Numbered from the stretch's first letter, positions 53,071-61,379 are shown. The stretch is DNA of 64,000 nucleotides from CAZLMW01 sp964560875 (GCA_964560875.1 CAZLMW010000025.1:12857-76856); one strand, 5' to 3'. Translations and numbers: made by a program. The notes: generated by a model not told the origin, from the letters alone.

Positions 53071-53727
53071 TCATCGCCAGTCAAGGACCGGCCAATTGCG
53101 ACGACGCGCCTCTCGCTTGAGTTTTGGATCGGGATTGACGACCCGTGGCTCGCCCACCGCCTCCAACATCGGCAAATCGCTGTAGGAATCGGTGTAGAAG
53201 AAGCAAGACGCGAGGTCGATCCCGTGCCGCTCCGCCCAGGCCTGACTCCGCACCGCCTTTCCCGCGCCGTAGCACAGCGGCAGCTCGAATTCGCCGGTCA
53301 GGCGGGCGTCGTCATCGAGCAGAAATCGGTTCGCCAACCACTCGTCCAAGCCGAACCTGGTCGTTGCAACGTCCGCCATGTACGGCGAGCTGTTGGTGAG
53401 CATGACCAGCCGATGACCTTGCGCTTTGTGTTCGTCGATCGCCCGGCTCGCGCCGGGTTGGAAGCGCTGAACCACCTCGTCCGCGAAGAATCTCTCGGTC
53501 CTTTCGCGCAACAGCTCTTCAGGGGTGCCGCGGTAGTACATGAGCGCCTGTCCCATCGCTCTGTCGAGGTCGATGAGGGAGAAGTGATAGAGCATCCCCC
53601 ACGTCAGCCCCTGGGCGAGCTGGTAGCGGCTGATGCGGCGCATGCGGCGTTCGAATCGCGCGTACAGCATGCCGCTGTTGCAGTCGATGAGGGTGCGATC
53701 GAGATCGAAGAAGGCGGCGACGGACAT
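53071..53727 (-). CDS. HAD-IB family phosphatase (SerB-like)
   Basis: A 218-residue haloacid-dehalogenase phosphatase from ATG 53727. The open frame upstream overlaps the asparaginase gene and is discarded. Motif I is FFDLDRTLI (nucleophile Asp8), motif II is LVMLTNSSPYM and motif IV is YTDSYSDLPML. A helical cap lies between I and II. The family includes phosphoserine phosphatase and CicA-type enzymes, and the substrate here is unknown. It is divergent from the asparaginase gene with only 24 bp between the starts. Confidence 0.87.
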   Translation of the reverse strand: MSVAAFFDLDRTLIDCNSGMLYARFERRMRRISRYQLAQGLTWGMLYHFSLIDLDRAMGQALMYYRGTPEELLRERTERFFADEVVQRFQPGASRAIDEHKAQGHRLVMLTNSSPYMADVATTRFGLDEWLANRFLLDDDARLTGEFELPLCYGAGKAVRSQAWAERHGIDLASCFFYTDSYSDLPMLEAVGEPRVVNPDPKLKREARRRNWPVLDWR

Positions 53728-53751
53728 GGGTCGGCAGCGTACAATGCCAGC

Positions 53752-54699
53752 ATGGTCGACGTCATCCAGCGCCGCAGCAGCGTGATCGAAGGGCGACACC
53801 CGTTTTCCGCGATCCTCGTGGCCGATGGCGGCGTCGTCGAGCAGCTCGGGGATGACGTCGTCAGCACGTGGCGCTCCGCTGCCAAGCCGTTTCAACTCGA
53901 TGTGTCGCTGGAGAGCCTCGACGCCAGCACGTTCAGCCAGGACGAACTCGCGATCGGGGCCGCCTCGCACAGCAGCGAACCGCATCACATCGCCGTCGTG
54001 GAGCGGGTTATGGAGAAAGTGGGCGCCGACGTGTCGATGTTCCGTTGCGGCGGGCACGCGCCTGTCCACGAGCCGAGCGCGCACGCGATCATCCGAAAGG
54101 GCGTGCCCTTCGCCGATATCCACAACAACTGTTCGGGCAAGCACGCGTTCATGATCGGCGCCACACTCGCTCGCGCATGGCCCGCTGACTACCGCGACCC
54201 CGGCCACCCTCTTCAGCAACGCATACGCGCCCGCGTCGAGCAGCTTTGCGAAACCTCGACGGTTGTCGCCGTTGACGGCTGCGGTGTCCCGACGTTCTGC
54301 GCGCCCATCTCCGCTTTCGCCCGCGCATGGCACCAGTTCTCCGTGGTAATGAGCGACGCGCCCGGATCAACGCTCGGGCGGATCGGCTGGGCGATGGCGG
54401 AACGGGCCGATCTCACTTCTGGCACCGGACGCCTCGATGCGGCCGTTGTCGACGCGGCCCTCCGTCCCCTCGCGGTCAAAATCGGCGCGATGGGGTTGTT
54501 TTGCATCGCCGTGCCGGGCGTGCGTGCTGGTGTCGTGGTCAAAGTCCACAGCGGCGATCGCCCCGCGTTGGCCGTCGCGGTTGCATGGGTCTTGGAGCGG
54601 TGGTTCTCTGGCCACTTCAAGCGCCCCGACGACTGGCCATGGGCGGTCGTGAACAACGTCAGGGGTGCGCCGGTCGGCGATCGCGCCGTCCGTTTCTGA
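53752..54699 (+). CDS. L-asparaginase II (thermolabile, Rhizobium-type)
   Basis: A 315-residue enzyme from ATG 53752. It matches the Rhizobium etli AnsA-type (PF06089) asparaginases, unrelated to E. coli AnsB. Recognisable blocks are STWRSAAKPFQ, IGAASHSSEPHHI, FRCGGHAPVH and HNNCSGKHAFMIG. The ASHS and CSGKH serines and lysine form the proposed active site. It hydrolyses L-asparagine to aspartate and ammonia in the cytoplasm. No signal peptide. Length fits the family. It is followed 69 bp downstream by the crotonase gene. Confidence 0.9.
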   Translation: MVDVIQRRSSVIEGRHPFSAILVADGGVVEQLGDDVVSTWRSAAKPFQLDVSLESLDASTFSQDELAIGAASHSSEPHHIAVVERVMEKVGADVSMFRCGGHAPVHEPSAHAIIRKGVPFADIHNNCSGKHAFMIGATLARAWPADYRDPGHPLQQRIRARVEQLCETSTVVAVDGCGVPTFCAPISAFARAWHQFSVVMSDAPGSTLGRIGWAMAERADLTSGTGRLDAAVVDAALRPLAVKIGAMGLFCIAVPGVRAGVVVKVHSGDRPALAVAVAWVLERWFSGHFKRPDDWPWAVVNNVRGAPVGDRAVRF

Positions 54700-54768
54700 C
54701 CAGCCGGTTTCGGATCAGCCGGCTTCTTGGCAGTCCGTTCCGACGGCCGTTGCGAGAGGCAAAACACG

Positions 54769-55554
54769 ATGAACGACGCCGTTGTCTGGCGCGCCGATGG
54801 GCCGATCGGCCGCATTACGCTCAATCGCCCCGATCGCCGCAACTGCATGACGGGCGAGCTGCTCGATTCGTTCGCGGCCGCCGTGGCCCAGGCCCGGGCC
54901 AGTGATGTGCGAGTGGTCGTCATATCAGGCAGCGGCAACTGCTTCTCGGCTGGCGCTGATCTGAACATCGACCTGCAGCGCGAAGCGACAAGCCGCCCGA
55001 TGCAGCCGCACGAGAGCAGCTACGCAATGTACAAGCCGTTCTTGAGCGTGCTCGACATCGAGGTCCCCGTGATCGGTGCGCTCAACGGCCACGCGGTCGG
55101 CGGCGGGTTCGGCCTGGCGCTCGTTACAGACATCCGCGTCGCGAACGAATCCAGCAAATATGGCGCGAACTTCGCCCGGCTGGGCCTGCATCCCGGCATG
55201 GCGATCAGTTACTTGCTTCCGCGCCTGGTGGGCGTGCCACGCGCCGCCGAGTTGCTATTCACGGGCCGGTTGTTCAGCGGCGCCGACGGCCTTGGCATGG
55301 GTTTGTTCAATCGCGCCGTCCCGGCGGACCACGTGGCGCGCGTCGCTGATGAACTGGCAGCCGAAATCGCCGCCTCGGCGCCCATCGCCGTGCGCATGAT
55401 GAAAAAGACGTTCTACGCTGGCATCAATTGGCAGCCGCGTGATGCGGCGTGGCAGGAGGCCTGGGCACAAGCGGTCACGTTGACGACTAACGACGCGAAG
55501 GAAGGGATCGCCGCTTTGCTCGAGAAACGTCCAGCGGACTTCACGGGAACGTGA
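54769..55554 (+). CDS. enoyl-CoA hydratase/isomerase family protein
   Basis: A 261-residue crotonase-fold enzyme. ATG 54769 is preceded by GAGAGG. The oxyanion-hole segments are SGSGNCFSAGADL and LNGHAVGGGFGLAL. By eye, the first catalytic Glu of classical hydratases is absent (ANFARLGL in place of the PEIxxG block), whereas the second is kept in AAELLFTG. One-Glu crotonases are often isomerases or other variants, so a strict hydratase call is not safe. It acts on acyl-CoA in the cytoplasm. It is probably co-transcribed with the asparaginase gene but without an obvious pathway link. Confidence 0.87.
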   Translation: MNDAVVWRADGPIGRITLNRPDRRNCMTGELLDSFAAAVAQARASDVRVVVISGSGNCFSAGADLNIDLQREATSRPMQPHESSYAMYKPFLSVLDIEVPVIGALNGHAVGGGFGLALVTDIRVANESSKYGANFARLGLHPGMAISYLLPRLVGVPRAAELLFTGRLFSGADGLGMGLFNRAVPADHVARVADELAAEIAASAPIAVRMMKKTFYAGINWQPRDAAWQEAWAQAVTLTTNDAKEGIAALLEKRPADFTGT

Positions 55555-55577
55555 ACCGCAGTATTTAGTTCACGTTC
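55547..55577. terminator. 10-bp perfect inverted repeat between convergent genes
   Basis: GAACGTGAAC (55547-55556) pairs perfectly with GTTCACGTTC (55568-55577) around an 11-base AT-rich loop. The left arm contains the stop codon of the crotonase gene. The DNA beyond it is AT-rich to 55610. No T-run follows, so a terminator role is plausible but not certain, and a protein-binding palindrome is the alternative. Confidence 0.4.
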
Positions 55578-55607
55578 AAGTTGATTGAAAACATTTGGTA
55601 AATAGAC

Positions 55608-56465
55608 TTAGGATGATACGCGATAAAGCGCGCCGTTCGCGTCCTTTCGGTGCAGCGTCATTCGCCAGTCGACGCCGATCATGGCGCCATCTTCGAGGTC
55701 TTCCCAGACGTTTTGGCCTTGGAGGTCTTCGCTGCTCAGGATCAGGTGATTGACGTGCCCGGTTGTGGTCACAGCCTCGCACTCGGGCGCGAGGAACGGG
55801 CAATTGTCGCGGTCGAGGCAGGTGCTCTTGTACGTTGAAAAGCGCAACGGTTTCCCACCTTTGTATCCGACCATCGTGTGGCCATCGGTGATGACCACGG
55901 TCAGCAACGACTTCTCATCGTCGCCCTCGCCATCGCAACGGTCGCGAACCACCTGGATGGCGCGCTGCAATGCCTCGCACACGTCGCCGATCGGCGTTCC
56001 CCGCCGATGGATGTCCGCCCGGCGGGAAAGCTCGGTCAGCACAAGAAAGAAAAGCACTTCGCTGTCGGTCGAACCCAGGATGTAGCGGCGCAGATTCGGG
56101 GCCACCTGTTCGACCAACCAGTCCCGGTTCGCGTCGTAGTTCCAGATTTGGCCGTTGTGCGCGCAGACCCAGGAGCCGAACTGGAATGGGTGGCTGTTGA
56201 GGATGTTGATGTCGCCGGTGGTCGCTTGCCGCAGATGCGCCAGCACGGTTTCGGACGCGACGATGCCGCTAACGCGCGCGAAGATATGGTCTTCGATCGC
56301 GGTCGCTGTGCTCTTGATGAGGTGCGGCGCCCCGGCCAGGTAGTAGGCAACGCCCCACCCGTCCGGATGTTGTTCACTTTGGACAGCCAGCGCGTTCTCA
56401 GCCGCTACGAGGCTGCGGTGAACGCCGCTTTGGAGCACGGAACGAAAGCCGAATATGCGACACAT
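55608..56465 (-). CDS. class II glutamine amidotransferase (YafJ/EgtC-like)
   Basis: A 285-residue Ntn-type amidotransferase beginning Met-Cys-Arg-Ile-Phe-Gly, so removal of Met exposes the catalytic Cys. Further blocks: EQHPDGWGVAYY, LAHLRQATTG, NSHPFQFGSWVCAHNGQIWN and STDSEVLFFLVL, all typical. It hydrolyses glutamine-like amide bonds. Members include YafJ and the ergothioneine enzyme EgtC. No other ergothioneine gene is present, so its substrate is open. The start is fixed by the Cys2 requirement. It is preceded by an AT-rich stretch with a palindrome. Confidence 0.88.
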   Translation of the reverse strand: MCRIFGFRSVLQSGVHRSLVAAENALAVQSEQHPDGWGVAYYLAGAPHLIKSTATAIEDHIFARVSGIVASETVLAHLRQATTGDINILNSHPFQFGSWVCAHNGQIWNYDANRDWLVEQVAPNLRRYILGSTDSEVLFFLVLTELSRRADIHRRGTPIGDVCEALQRAIQVVRDRCDGEGDDEKSLLTVVITDGHTMVGYKGGKPLRFSTYKSTCLDRDNCPFLAPECEAVTTTGHVNHLILSSEDLQGQNVWEDLEDGAMIGVDWRMTLHRKDANGALYRVSS

Positions 56466-56485
56466 GGCGGCACCGTATCAGAAAC

Positions 56486-56505
56486 AGCATCGAATGGTCG
56501 ATGCT
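56486..56505 (-). promoter_or_regulatory. palindrome in front of the amidotransferase gene
   Basis: AGCATCGA (56486-56493) and TCGATGCT (56498-56505) form a perfect 8-bp inverted repeat with a 4-base centre, 21 bases before the start codon at 56465. The surrounding 56466-56707 is more AT-rich than the window, holds no supported gene and is the natural promoter region. It could be an operator or a 5'-UTR hairpin. Confidence 0.35.
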
Positions 56506-56707
56506 ATGTCGCGCCGCATCATCAGCGTTATGTGAATGATTCGGATCGCGATGAAACATCCGGATATAATGATAGACACTGTGATGTTGCGGCGCAGCAA
56601 ATCGATACTGCGACGCAACAATGCGCCGGCTTTCGAATTGATCAAACGTTAGATTCTGAAATGAGCATCTGCGTAAACGCACCACCCTGCCCCGCCGAGT
56701 CCGGGGG

Positions 56708-58072
56708 CTAGGCGATGTATTCGATCAGCGCGAGCACCATCCGCTCGACCTGTCCCCAGGTGAAGAACTGGTATGCGGCGCGGAGGTCCGACGAGCTCAT
56801 TGGGTTGTGCGGATCGTGTTCGATGACGTCGGGCGGGTTGTTGATATCGCGCACCGCCAACGCGCCGTCCGCATCGCGGGGATCCACACGGTTGGATGCG
56901 GTTAGCCCCAGTCCGAAGAACCGTCCGAGCTCGTGCGGGAGAGTCGCCTCGGGGTGAGCGGCGACGGGCATGAAGATTCCGCCGGGCCGTTGCGCGAGGT
57001 CGGGATAGAAGCCGCGCTTGTCCTCGAAACCGCCGAAGTAGAACAGCGGGATCTCGCGTTTTTCGGACAGCTGCTTCGACCGTTCGCCGAGGGTGCCGAT
57101 CAAGCCCTCTACGAGCGAATCGGATGTTGGATAGCGCGCGTCAAACGCCAGCCAGCTGGGCCCAAGCAGGATGTCTTCGTTGTCATCGGTGTTGAGTTCG
57201 ACGTCGATTCCGTACCGGCTGAGCATGACGCCGAGAAAGCCGACATCGGCGCTCGCGGCCCAGCGGGCTTTCTTGTGGATGTCGGCGAACGTGACGAGGC
57301 GAAAGCGAAGCGGCTGCTTGGGGCGGATCAGCGGCCTGGCGCGCCATAGAAAGTCGAGCGAGCCGTCGCCTTCGTCGGTCGCGAGCCATCGGTCGACCGT
57401 GATGTGCAGGTCATCCACTTGCAGCGATTCGACGTGCCAGCCGGGCGCCATTCCGGTGTTGTCGTGCCGCAGCCAGACGCCGTGAATGTCGCCGATGTCC
57501 TGCGCGAAGAGCCGAAACGCGTCGCTGTTTCCCTGCTCGAAGTTATCGACCCCGGGCTCCCACAAGCGCATCCAAGGCGTCGTGGCGTGTTCGCCGATCA
57601 GCTGCACATAGACCGCGGCGTCGGTCCCCGCGAGAAAGGCGTCGGTTGTCTGGATTCGGACCGTGTACGCGCGGCCCGCATCTTCGGGGAGCGACGCGGC
57701 ATCGGTGCGATAAGGCGCCTCGTCGCGGGCCAGCCAACAGTCGAACGGAAAGGTCGTCTCATCGATGACCACTTTGTCGACGTACCAGCCCTTGAAACGA
57801 CCGCTCGCGTCGTGAAACAGCTGCACCCCTTGCGGCCGTCCAGGGTCGAGGGCGGCGATCAGTTCCAGTTCGAATTCGGTGACGTCGTTGCGCGCGAATT
57901 CGCCCCTCTCAGGCTCGAGGCGCAACCATGGGGTTGTGCGCCGGTCACCCATGACCTGGATCCAGACCCGGCTGTCGGTCCCGGCGAGCAGATGCGTGCC
58001 CGAACGGATGGCGATGCGCATCGTCCGTCGCGGCGCAGGGATTGCGGATGGCGTCAGGTGCGTGGCGGACAT
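56708..58072 (-). CDS. double-PLAT protein with degenerate metzincin-like domain
   Basis: A 454-residue protein from ATG 58072 (GGAG seven bases upstream). Residues 18-115 and 136-232 are two PLAT/LH2 beta-sandwiches (HLLAGTDSRVWIQVMGD, AFLAGTDAAVYVQLIGE), modules that bind lipids or proteins and often calcium. The C-terminal half looks like a zinc-protease fold. The HExxHxxGxxH motif, however, has become HELGRFFGLGL (380-390), losing the second and third zinc ligands. A Met-turn-like HNPMSS (Met425) remains. It is probably a non-catalytic binding protein. No signal peptide is seen with this start. It is divergent from the cytochrome P460 gene. Confidence 0.75.
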   Translation of the reverse strand: MSATHLTPSAIPAPRRTMRIAIRSGTHLLAGTDSRVWIQVMGDRRTTPWLRLEPERGEFARNDVTEFELELIAALDPGRPQGVQLFHDASGRFKGWYVDKVVIDETTFPFDCWLARDEAPYRTDAASLPEDAGRAYTVRIQTTDAFLAGTDAAVYVQLIGEHATTPWMRLWEPGVDNFEQGNSDAFRLFAQDIGDIHGVWLRHDNTGMAPGWHVESLQVDDLHITVDRWLATDEGDGSLDFLWRARPLIRPKQPLRFRLVTFADIHKKARWAASADVGFLGVMLSRYGIDVELNTDDNEDILLGPSWLAFDARYPTSDSLVEGLIGTLGERSKQLSEKREIPLFYFGGFEDKRGFYPDLAQRPGGIFMPVAAHPEATLPHELGRFFGLGLTASNRVDPRDADGALAVRDINNPPDVIEHDPHNPMSSSDLRAAYQFFTWGQVERMVLALIEYIA

Positions 58073-58191
58073 CGGACAGCTCCAGCGGCAGGGGCCCGCA
58101 GCGCGCGAATATTCGATGGGCCCGCGGCGGTCGTCAACGCTGGACTTGAACCGAGAGGGCGGCAATCCTCGCCCCGCCCCAGGGAGCCGCC

Positions 58192-58686
58192 ATGATTACG
58201 TCCATCCATCGACGCCTCGCCTTCGCAGTCCTCATCGGAGGCGTTCTGCTATTCGTCGCCTGCACATCGTGGGACGACCCGAATCTCACCTTCCCCGAGA
58301 ACTACGCCGACAGCTATCACAAGCTGCACAAATGCCAATACGGCGCCCATCCGGCCGGCGAATACATCATCACGTGGATCAACGACGCCGGAAAAGCCAC
58401 GTGGGACAAGCACACAAAGAGCTTCGACAAGGCGACCTACCCGTGGCCTGTCGGTACCGTCTTCCTCAAGGCGCAGTACGAGGACAACAACTGCGAGACC
58501 ATCAGCCGCTACACAGTCATGTACAAGGACGTCACCGGGACGGCGGCCGACACGGGCAACTGGCGCTGGCAGCACGTCGGGCCCAGCGGAAAGCTCAACG
58601 AGGACGGTCAGCTGCAGGGCTGTATCTCGTGCCACGCGCCCTACAAGGAATGCGACTACGTGGCGACCGGATGCAAGAAGAAATAG
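58192..58686 (+). CDS. cytochrome P460-family lipoprotein
   Basis: A 164-residue protein. The ATG follows GGGAG. A signal ending in lipobox LFVAC (Cys24) predicts lipidation. The P460 fold is suggested by the central region (GEYIITWINDAGK, WPVGTVFLKAQYE). A single c-type heme site, Cys144-Ile-Ser-Cys147-His148, lies near the C-terminus, as in cytochrome P460 and cytochrome c'-beta. Those proteins oxidise hydroxylamine or bind NO. Four extra cysteines (48, 101, 154, 161) could form disulfides. It lies 27 bp from the convergent TonB gene. Oxidation or electron transfer is inferred. Confidence 0.82.
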   Translation: MITSIHRRLAFAVLIGGVLLFVACTSWDDPNLTFPENYADSYHKLHKCQYGAHPAGEYIITWINDAGKATWDKHTKSFDKATYPWPVGTVFLKAQYEDNNCETISRYTVMYKDVTGTAADTGNWRWQHVGPSGKLNEDGQLQGCISCHAPYKECDYVATGCKKK

Positions 58687-58713
58687 GGCCCCGTGCGTGA
58701 TCAGGAGCGCCCG

Positions 58714-59472
58714 CTAGAACTCTTCGTCTTCGAATTCGAATCGCACCGGCACGGTGAACTCGGCGATCTGCTTGGGGTAGCCGTCTGGGAGTGCCGCGAA
58801 AGGCGCCGCCGCTGCCACCATGCGCAGCGCTTCATCGTCCAGACATCGGTGACCGCTGCTGCGCGCGACGCGAGCCGGGCACACGAGCTTTCCGGCGCGA
58901 TCAACCTTGATGAGCACGGTCGTCTCGCCCTCGAGCTCTTCATCCCGCGCCTCCTCCGGGTAGCGGCGGTGGGCGACAAGCGCGCTGTGCAGGCTGTCTC
59001 CGTAGTGTCCGAGATCGAACGGTTGCGGCTGGACAACGGCGTCAGCTTTGGCGGGCTTCTCGTCGGCGGGCATGGCGTCGTCAACAACCACGGCGACCGT
59101 TCCACCACCGTTCGTCGCGACCGTGGGAGGCACTGCAGAACTCGGAGCCGCGGGCTGGGCTGGTGCGGCCGGCTGCTGACTGCGAACAACGCGACGCTGG
59201 TGCTTACGGCGCTTCTTGGGCTTGGCCTTGGCGACGGGCTTGGGCAGTGGCTTGGGCGTTTCGAGCTTCGGAGGCGGCGGTGGTGGGACGACCGGCTTGG
59301 GCGGCTCAGGTGTCTGCCGCGGGATGTTCATCGACACCGATCGCACCTTCACGCGAACCATGTCGTCGGCGGCCGAGCCGGCGTCACCCTGCCCCTGGAA
59401 CGCACCAAACGCCACCGCGTGTAAGGCACACGATGCGACCAGCGGGATGTTCCAGGTACCTGAGAGGGCCAT
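58714..59472 (-). CDS. tonB: TonB-type energy transducer
   Basis: A 252-residue protein. ATG 59472 has GGGAG five bases upstream; the in-frame GTG 59484 is less likely. An N-terminal membrane helix (NIPLVASCALHAVAFGAF) is followed by a Pro/Lys-rich periplasm-spanning region (about 55-95). The C-terminal TonB domain has HRRYPEEARDEELEGETTVL and VPVRFEFEDEEF. TonB couples inner-membrane proton force to outer-membrane receptors for siderophores, heme or vitamin B12. A Fur box overlaps its promoter, so iron control is expected. No exbB/exbD or receptor gene is next to it, which suggests a specialised extra TonB. Confidence 0.9.
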   Translation of the reverse strand: MALSGTWNIPLVASCALHAVAFGAFQGQGDAGSAADDMVRVKVRSVSMNIPRQTPEPPKPVVPPPPPPKLETPKPLPKPVAKAKPKKRRKHQRRVVRSQQPAAPAQPAAPSSAVPPTVATNGGGTVAVVVDDAMPADEKPAKADAVVQPQPFDLGHYGDSLHSALVAHRRYPEEARDEELEGETTVLIKVDRAGKLVCPARVARSSGHRCLDDEALRMVAAAAPFAALPDGYPKQIAEFTVPVRFEFEDEEF

Positions 59473-59514
59473 TACGTCTCCCACGTGCGGGGACTTCCCC
59501 GGCGCGGCAAACGG

Positions 59515-59543
59515 AATCTATGCCCGTTGAAAATGATTTTCAA
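59515..59543 (-). promoter_or_regulatory. sigma70-type tonB promoter
   Basis: On the minus strand, TTGAAA (59543-59538) and TAGATT (59520-59515) are separated by exactly 17 bases, 43 bases before the tonB start codon. Both hexamers fit the housekeeping consensus well. The -35 box lies inside the Fur-box palindrome, so bound Fur would block RNA polymerase. Confidence 0.65.
59527..59543. promoter_or_regulatory. Fur box in the tonB promoter
   Basis: TTGAAAATGATTTTCAA is a perfect palindrome with a 3-base centre. Its inner 15 bases agree at 13 positions with the 7-1-7 Fur consensus TGATAATNATTATCA. A further half-site-like run (CATCAGTTTCAA) follows to 59554, as in overlapping Fur sites. Fur with Fe2+ would repress tonB when iron is plentiful. 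Confidence 0.7.
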
Positions 59544-59603
59544 CATCAGTTTCAATCGGTGGGGCCTGGACCCCCGCGATTGGTGCGATAGCAGCCCCTT
59601 CCG

Positions 59604-60311
59604 CTATTTCGAACCGCTCTTGCGACCGATGAAGAACCCGACGGCGGCGAGGACGACGGCCAGGATCGCGGCGATCAGCATCATCATCTTGCGCTGGGCC
59701 TCGAGGATCGGGTTGGAGAACATGTTCGTCGAGTAGTGGAAGTTGGCGACGGACCATTTGCCCTTGTCGAGCACAAGCGTCGCCGACCATCGAGCGCGGA
59801 TGTCGAAGGTGTCGCCGTCGGTCAACTCGTACTGATCATCGGTATGGCCGTACGCGACCGCCATGTCGCCGCCGTAAAGGACGGACAGGTCCTCGGCGAC
59901 GAACTGGCTCGTCACCTTCGACACGATCTTGTCGGGGCCCTTCATCATCTTGTCGAAGTAGGCGCGAACCCCCTTTCTCCCATGCACGATGTCGCCGTTC
60001 ATGGTGGTGAAGACGACGTTTTCGGAGGCGTTCGCGATAATTGTGTCGATGTCGCTTTCGTTGAGCGCCTTCTGCATGACGGCCATGAGGTCACGGAGGC
60101 CCTGGTGCAGCTGCTTGTCGGTCAGTTTGACGCCGTCGCTGGAGGCGGCGCTCGCTGAACCGGTCGCGGTGGCGTCGGCGGCGAGGGCGGAAGGTTGTTG
60201 GGCGTTCGCGCTGGCCGTGAAATGAGGCCCGGTGAGACTCGTGATCAGTGCGGTGATAGCGACGATCGGTAGCGTGGCGCGGGCACGCCTGGGCGCCGGA
60301 TGGGTCGGCAT
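59604..60311 (-). CDS. exported SnoaL-like (NTF2-fold) protein with C-terminal membrane anchor
   Basis: A 235-residue protein from ATG 60311 (AAGGA six bases upstream). The open frame upstream is not coding. Residues 10-37 form a signal peptide ending ASANAQ. Residues 65-200 are an NTF2/SnoaL-like cone: LMAVMQKALNESDIDTIIAN, then GKKxVRAYFD-like KGVRAYFDKMMKG, and WSATLVLDKGKWSVANFHYS. The final 30 residues are one hydrophobic helix (MMMLIAAILAVVLAAVGFFIG) and a basic tail, so it is anchored in a membrane. Ligand and partners are unknown. It is divergent from the Rieske operon, and 140 bp upstream of it. Confidence 0.82.
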   Translation of the reverse strand: MPTHPAPRRARATLPIVAITALITSLTGPHFTASANAQQPSALAADATATGSASAASSDGVKLTDKQLHQGLRDLMAVMQKALNESDIDTIIANASENVVFTTMNGDIVHGRKGVRAYFDKMMKGPDKIVSKVTSQFVAEDLSVLYGGDMAVAYGHTDDQYELTDGDTFDIRARWSATLVLDKGKWSVANFHYSTNMFSNPILEAQRKMMMLIAAILAVVLAAVGFFIGRKSGSK

Positions 60312-60452
60312 GGAGAGTCCTTCTGTGGTGGGTGGGTCGGTCATGTTTTCCCATGCCGCCCCCGACGCAGCAAGGGCATTGTGGCAATGGTCGTGCGAAT
60401 GGCGCCATGGCATGCTGTCGCGGTTCGTCCTCCCGCCCCTCTTGAGTTGGTT

Positions 60453-61379
60453 GTGATCAGCGCTGTTGTCCCACCGCCGTTCGAGTTGATTCCTGTTTGT
60501 CCCCGTGGTTGGCATGTGGTCGCGCGGTCGGCTGATGTCGCGCCCGGTTCTGTGGTGCCAGGTGAGCTTGGCGGGCGCCCGTTCGTCGTCTTTCGGACCG
60601 CGAGCGGCCGTCTTGCAGCGTTTGATGCCCACTGTCCGCACATGGGGGCGCACTTGCGTCACGGCGACGTGGTCGGCGAGCAGCTGCGATGTGCGTTGCA
60701 CCACTACCGGTTCGAGCGTGGGGGCACCGCGCTGAAGGCTGGCTGTCCGCCGGCCCAGGTGTGGGCAGTTGCGGAACGATTTGGGCTCGTATTCGTGAAC
60801 GTGGGCGACGAGGAACCGGACAATCCGCCCTGCCCCGACGGCCACGAGCAGTTCGCCTGGACAACGTGTGCTCCGGTCACCGTCGACGCCGATTGGCGCA
60901 ACATGATCATCAACGGATTCGACATGCCGCACCTCGCGGCGGTTCACCATCGCGAGCTGGTTGACCCGCCGGCGATCCAACGATCCGCAACGCGCATGGA
61001 GATCCGCTACACCTCCCGGGTAACGGGCACAGGCGCGAGCGATCGAGCGATGAAATGGATCTCCGGCGATCGCATTCGGGTTCGCCAACGCTGTTATGGA
61101 ACCGTGTCCACCGTCGAAACGGATCTCGGCCGCACGCAGACCGCCGCCGTCGTCGCCGTCTTGCCTGTCCGCGATAAAGTCCGGGCATTCGGCGCGTTCG
61201 GGGTGCGACCGGGGCCGCTGACGGGGCTGCGACTGGCGATCACACGCTGGCTGTTCACCGCGTTTCTCGAGCGCGACTTCGACGTGGTCCGGGACATGGC
61301 GATGCGCACCGACGTCGAGGACCCCGGCGTACGCGAGATCGCGACTTTCCTCGCTTCACTTCCCGCCGTCGCTCCATGA
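60453..61379 (+). CDS. Rieske [2Fe-2S] non-heme oxygenase
   Basis: A protein of about 308 residues with start uncertain. GTG 60453 gives the usual short lead before the GWHVV strand; ATG 60399 is another option. The Rieske cluster ligands are Cys61-x-His63 (CPHMGAHL) and Cys80-x2-His83 (CALHHYRF). The catalytic iron site is NGFDMPHLAAVHH (His160, His165). This combination is that of the KshA/DAF-36/SdmA-like oxygenases, which act on sterols and other polycyclic lipids. The third iron ligand was not assigned. A reductase is not encoded nearby. It overlaps the next gene by ATGA, so translation is coupled. Confidence 0.87.
   Translation: MISAVVPPPFELIPVCPRGWHVVARSADVAPGSVVPGELGGRPFVVFRTASGRLAAFDAHCPHMGAHLRHGDVVGEQLRCALHHYRFERGGTALKAGCPPAQVWAVAERFGLVFVNVGDEEPDNPPCPDGHEQFAWTTCAPVTVDADWRNMIINGFDMPHLAAVHHRELVDPPAIQRSATRMEIRYTSRVTGTGASDRAMKWISGDRIRVRQRCYGTVSTVETDLGRTQTAAVVAVLPVRDKVRAFGAFGVRPGPLTGLRLAITRWLFTAFLERDFDVVRDMAMRTDVEDPGVREIATFLASLPAVAP

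Noticed and set aside
52867..53751. Long N-terminal extension of the asparaginase frame
   Set aside because: It runs antisense to the HAD phosphatase and begins in the cstA relic. The family-typical start is ATG 53752.
55878..56711. 277-residue rightward frame opposite the amidotransferase
   Set aside because: No motifs, and it is antisense to a clear class II amidotransferase. Its last third lies in AT-rich non-coding DNA.
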